DNA from: LW40-45 sp048883105
GTDB lineage: Archaea; Asgardarchaeota; Lokiarchaeia; Sigyniarchaeales; SOKP01
Reading direction: 5' to 3'
DNA length: 8,286 nt
Assembly (NCBI GenBank): GCA_048883105.1
Contig: JBHLQY010000080.1
Span: 1 to 8,286 of the forward strand
Both the position numbers and the translations under genes were made by a program. Under the pieces are notes generated by a model that ran no database searches, was not told the origin of the DNA, and saw only the letters and a list, made by a program, of their open reading frames with translations. Numbering within the stretch: position 1 is the stretch's first letter; the number at the start of each line of letters is the position of its first letter. Positions 5,075-8,286 of this stretch are shown piece after piece.

Positions 5075-7945
5075 CTCGAAATCTTTCAATTTTTCCTTAA
5101 TCTTCATTAATTTTTTCATTGCATCAAAAGGAGTTATGGAATTTATATCAATTTCTTTAATGATTTTTATCAATTCGTTCATTTCATTATCCCCTGATTC
5201 TTTCTTTATAATAGGTTTAAAGAAACTTGTCTGAACTAATTTTTTCTTTTTCAGAACATAGCTTTCTTTTTTTTGAATTGTACCCTTCAAAAGTTTAATC
5301 TCATTATTTTTCCTTTCCAATTCTTTCTCCTTCTGAATTAATTCTTCGTCGTATTTTTCTAATTCATTTTTTTTAGATTTTAATTCTAAGTTTAACCTTT
5401 CAAGTTCTCTTTTTTTTCCATCAATAATTTTGTCATGAATTTTCCAAGTTGAGGTATTATTATCATTTTCTCGCACTGTTGTTTTGAAAGGATCTTTTTC
5501 TTCTATTTGCTGTAATATTTCGAAAGCTCTTATAATAACATCGTCTGGGATACCGGCAAGTTTGGCCACGTGAATGCCATAAGATTTATCAGTACTTCCG
5601 GGACGCAATTTTCTAACAAAATTAATGGACCCATCGTCATTTTCAATAATGTCGAGATGATAATTTTTCACTCGTGGTAAATTTATTTCAGTTAATTGAT
5701 GATAATGAGTACTAAATAAAGTTTTTACCTCAACTTCATGTAGCTTTTCTAACGTTGCCATAGCTATACTCTGACCGTCACTAGTACTAGTACCTCTTCC
5801 AAGCTCATCTATAATAACGAGACTTTTGGGAGTTGTATAATTTAAAATTTTAGCTGTTTCGGTCATTTCTATCATGAAGGTGCTTAATTTTCTTGCTAAA
5901 TCATCAGAAGCTCCGATTCGCGTAAAAATTTGATCGATTATTCCAATAGTTGCAGATTTTGCTGGTACATAACATCCCATTTGCGCAATTATACATATCA
6001 GTGCTACTTGCCGGAGATAAGTACTTTTGCCTGCCATATTCGGCCCCGTTATTATTAATAATTGTTCTTTTTCATTATCTAGATAGCAATCATTGGGTAT
6101 AAACGGCTCTGCTATGTTCATTTGTTCTACAACAGGATGCCTTCCATCTTTTATTATTATTTTATTATTTTTATTGATAATAGGTCGACAATAATTATAT
6201 CTTTCAGCGATCTCAGCGAAGCAAGCCAATACATCAATGATAGCTATATTTCTTGCAGTATCAAGAATGTTTGTAGTCTCTTTCTCAACTTTTTCACGAA
6301 TCGTATTGAAAATTTCATATTCTAGGTCATTAATCTGCTCCTCAGCATTTACAATTTTCTCTTCTAGCTCTTTTAATTTTGATGTTGTGTATCTTCTAGC
6401 ATTTTTAAGAGTTTGGCGTTCAACATATTCTTCTGGAAGCTTAGATATTGATTCTAAAGTTTTAAAAGTGATTTGAATATAATAACCAAGTATATTGTTA
6501 TGCCCAACTTTGAGACCTGAAGTTAGATTCCACCGCTTTTTTTGTTCATCTTCATATTGTAAGATATATTTTTTACCATTATGAATCATATCTCTAAGCT
6601 CATCAACTTTTTCATTGAACCCCTCTCTTATAATATTTCCTTCCCTTATTGTAATAGGGGGGTCATCTCTTATTGAAACTTCAATAAGATTTTTAACGTC
6701 ATCAAAAGTATTTATATTTTTATGAAATTTTGAAATCTCTGGAATATCTGCTTTTTCTAATAATCCTTTAATCTTCGGGATCTTTTCTAATGAATTCTTT
6801 ATGTTGATTAAGTCGCGAGCATTAATTCGAGAAGTATAATTAATCCTATTTACGAATCTTTCCAGATCTCCTATTACTTTTAATTCCTCTCGTAATTCAG
6901 ATCTTATGAAAATATCATCTTTAAATTTTTGAACAATATTAAGTCTCTGATTAATTACTTCAGTATTTGTAAGAGGTTGTAAAATGAATTTCTTTAGTAA
7001 ACGAGCACCCATAGGTGTATGAGTATGGTTAAATATGGAATAGAGAGTTGCTTCTTTTCCCTTTTCCCATAATGAATGAATCAATTCCAAATTTCTTTGG
7101 GTAATATAATCTAAATGTAATATATTTTTTTCGTGTATGACATTTATTTTAAATATATTAGGGATAATATCTCTCTGAGTTTCTTTTAAAAAAGCTAAAA
7201 GGCCTCCAGCGGCCCGAATTGCCATTTTTTTTCCTTCTATTCCAAAAGCTTCTAAATTGGAAACCTTAAAATGACGCGTTATTAATGTATAAGATTCCTC
7301 ATAGTTGAATACATATTCTTCATATGTTTTAATTATGGCCTCTGTTAAATCTGTTAAAAGAATAAAGAATCTCTCATCTTTTTTAAGTTCAGGAGAAATT
7401 ATCAATTCTACAGGATCATATTGAGAAAATATACTCAGCAATTTTTCTTGAGGGTCTTTCTCTTTTGAAGAAAACTCGGTTGCTATAAACTCTCCTGTAG
7501 ATATATCTGCAAAAGCAACACCGAATCCTTTTCTGTTTTTAACCATGGAAGCGATATAATTATTTTCATTAGCCTTTAACATATTAGGTTCAATTATTGT
7601 TCCTGGCGAGAGTATTCGAGTTATTCCTCTTTTTACAATCCTCCCTTTCACATTAGCAGGATCCTCTAATTGATCAACAATTATTACAGTTTCTCCAAGA
7701 TTCATTAAATTGTTAAAATAGTTATGCCCTGCATGATGAGGGATTCCTGCGAGAGGTACATCACCCCTCTTTGTTAAAGTTATCCCGATTAGTTTTGAAA
7801 CTCTTTTCGCGTCATCATAAAAAAACTCATAGAAATCGCCCATGCGGTATGCAATTAAATAATCTTCATCAAATTTTTGACGAATTGATAACCAGTGGCG
7901 GAGCATCGGTGTTAGCTTCTTAACATTAATTCCTTCCAAAGACAT
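5069..7945 (-). CDS. mutS: DNA mismatch repair protein MutS (MutS1 type)
   Basis: MutS binds mismatches and small loops and recruits MutL. At 958 residues it is longer than the usual 850-900. The mismatch-recognition domain opens with LTPMLR and carries RMGDFYEFF (F38 and E40 match the Phe-x-Glu that wedges into the mismatch), then PLAGIPHHA. Connector and lever/clamp domains follow to about 570. The ATPase has GPNMAGKST (Walker A, 634-642), DDLARKLSTFMIEM (signature, 681-694), IIDELGRGTS (Walker B, D713 and E714) and STHYHQL (745-751). Residues about 843-903 form a highly charged Lys/Glu coiled coil absent at this length from E. coli MutS. Then come QTSFF (905-909), a clamp-binding-type motif, and a C-terminal dimerisation helix pair ending INSITPFDAMKKLMKIKEKL. 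The start ATG at 7945 fits the family N-terminus. The 3' end overlaps the convergent glycosyltransferase gene by 6 bp. Confidence 0.97.
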   Translation of the reverse strand: MSLEGINVKKLTPMLRHWLSIRQKFDEDYLIAYRMGDFYEFFYDDAKRVSKLIGITLTKRGDVPLAGIPHHAGHNYFNNLMNLGETVIIVDQLEDPANVKGRIVKRGITRILSPGTIIEPNMLKANENNYIASMVKNRKGFGVAFADISTGEFIATEFSSKEKDPQEKLLSIFSQYDPVELIISPELKKDERFFILLTDLTEAIIKTYEEYVFNYEESYTLITRHFKVSNLEAFGIEGKKMAIRAAGGLLAFLKETQRDIIPNIFKINVIHEKNILHLDYITQRNLELIHSLWEKGKEATLYSIFNHTHTPMGARLLKKFILQPLTNTEVINQRLNIVQKFKDDIFIRSELREELKVIGDLERFVNRINYTSRINARDLINIKNSLEKIPKIKGLLEKADIPEISKFHKNINTFDDVKNLIEVSIRDDPPITIREGNIIREGFNEKVDELRDMIHNGKKYILQYEDEQKKRWNLTSGLKVGHNNILGYYIQITFKTLESISKLPEEYVERQTLKNARRYTTSKLKELEEKIVNAEEQINDLEYEIFNTIREKVEKETTNILDTARNIAIIDVLACFAEIAERYNYCRPIINKNNKIIIKDGRHPVVEQMNIAEPFIPNDCYLDNEKEQLLIITGPNMAGKSTYLRQVALICIIAQMGCYVPAKSATIGIIDQIFTRIGASDDLARKLSTFMIEMTETAKILNYTTPKSLVIIDELGRGTSTSDGQSIAMATLEKLHEVEVKTLFSTHYHQLTEINLPRVKNYHLDIIENDDGSINFVRKLRPGSTDKSYGIHVAKLAGIPDDVIIRAFEILQQIEEKDPFKTTVRENDNNTSTWKIHDKIIDGKKRELERLNLELKSKKNELEKYDEELIQKEKELERKNNEIKLLKGTIQKKESYVLKKKKLVQTSFFKPIIKKESGDNEMNELIKIIKEIDINSITPFDAMKKLMKIKEKLKDFEL

Positions 7946-8286
7946 TTCAATGATATACTTATAAATAATTCTAAAAAAATCTAATTATTAATAGCTAAAA
8001 TTAATATTAACTCTAATTGTTAAATTTTTAATAACACTAACAAATACTTATTACAATTATTATTAAGAGACTGTAAAAATTTTTTTAAAATTATGTGATA
8101 AATGTGCCTATAGAGAGGGTCGAGTCGAAGAACCAAGAAGATTTATTTTAATAATTGTATTCGCATAACATTTTGTTTTATAATATCCAAATAATATAAG
8201 ATTATTTATTTTGATCGCTACAAATAAAGCTAGAGCTGATACAATAAATGATTTATCCTCTCCTAAGTTATTTTAACAATGTATCT
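7946..8286. other. AT-rich spacer upstream of mutS; no supportable gene
   Basis: 341 bp to the window edge. Most is extremely AT-rich and frequently stopped in all frames. A less AT-rich patch spans about 8104-8140. One minus-strand frame is open from 8272 down to a TAG at 8108-8110 (54 codons, partly hydrophobic) but contains no ATG, GTG or TTG. An 18-codon GTG-started frame crosses the patch on the plus strand (8095-8151). Neither is strong enough to call. The region may hold mutS regulatory sequence or decayed coding sequence. Confidence 0.5.
7958..7965 (-). promoter_or_regulatory. Tentative TATA box upstream of mutS
   Basis: TTTATAAG on the minus strand is the best TATA-like element before mutS, but it covers only -20 to -13 from the ATG. 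That is several bases closer than expected for a leaderless start. It may be used with short spacing, or the real promoter may be further upstream. Confidence 0.25.

Noticed and set aside
6140..6185. ATT/TTA repeat-like run resembling a microsatellite
   Set aside because: It encodes the Lys/Asn/Ile-rich NKNNKIIIKD stretch of MutS before GRHPVVE; simple codon bias explains it.
5043..6476. Plus-strand open frames inside mutS
   Set aside because: Antisense shadows of a complete mutS with all catalytic motifs; no promoter or family signal of their own.
8104..8140. Possible tRNA 3' half (minus strand TTCGACT loop-like sequence)
   Set aside because: The would-be T-stem has a mismatch and a wobble, and no matching acceptor 5' strand lies upstream on that strand.

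Overview
The window reads as low-GC (about 30%) archaeal chromosome. The archaeal assignment rests on four things. There is a four-CxxC micro zinc-finger gene directly followed by an archaeal-type elongation factor 1-beta gene. There is the C-terminal subunit of an indolepyruvate:ferredoxin oxidoreductase. TATA-box promoters sit at leaderless or near-leaderless spacing. The proteins are Lys/Ile-rich. A low-GC Asgard-type archaeon would fit, but the window holds no marker that fixes the lineage.

Layout: (1) 1-596, + strand: iorB lacking only its first few codons, cut by the window edge. (2) 645-1169, - strand: an unrecognised two-part protein with an N-terminal CxxC/His region and a C-terminal winged helix. 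No ATG opens the full frame; the best-supported start is an ATT codon with a well-placed Shine-Dalgarno. (3) 1397-1861, + strand: a 57-residue zinc-finger protein and aEF-1beta, probably co-transcribed. (4) 1979-3874, - strand: mutL with the full endonuclease motif set. (5) 4160-5074, + strand: a multi-pass GT87-like glycosyltransferase whose stop overlaps the end of mutS. (6) 5069-7945, - strand: mutS with a lengthened coiled-coil tail and a bacterial-style clamp-binding motif. (7) 7946-8286: AT-rich sequence in which no convincing gene is seen.

MutS and MutL together make a complete bacterial-type mismatch-repair initiation pair. MutS would recognise mismatches, and MutL would nick the DNA through its own endonuclease, as in bacteria without MutH. 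A family whose members are mostly bacterial, inside an archaeal gene neighbourhood, suggests ancient transfer. The other genes belong to unrelated functions: amino-acid fermentation, translation, and membrane or surface glycosylation. No CRISPR array, insertion sequence, tRNA or rRNA gene was found, and there is no strong evidence of a wholly new system. The best leads are the ATT-initiated zinc/winged-helix protein and the clamp-motif and coiled-coil tail of MutS.
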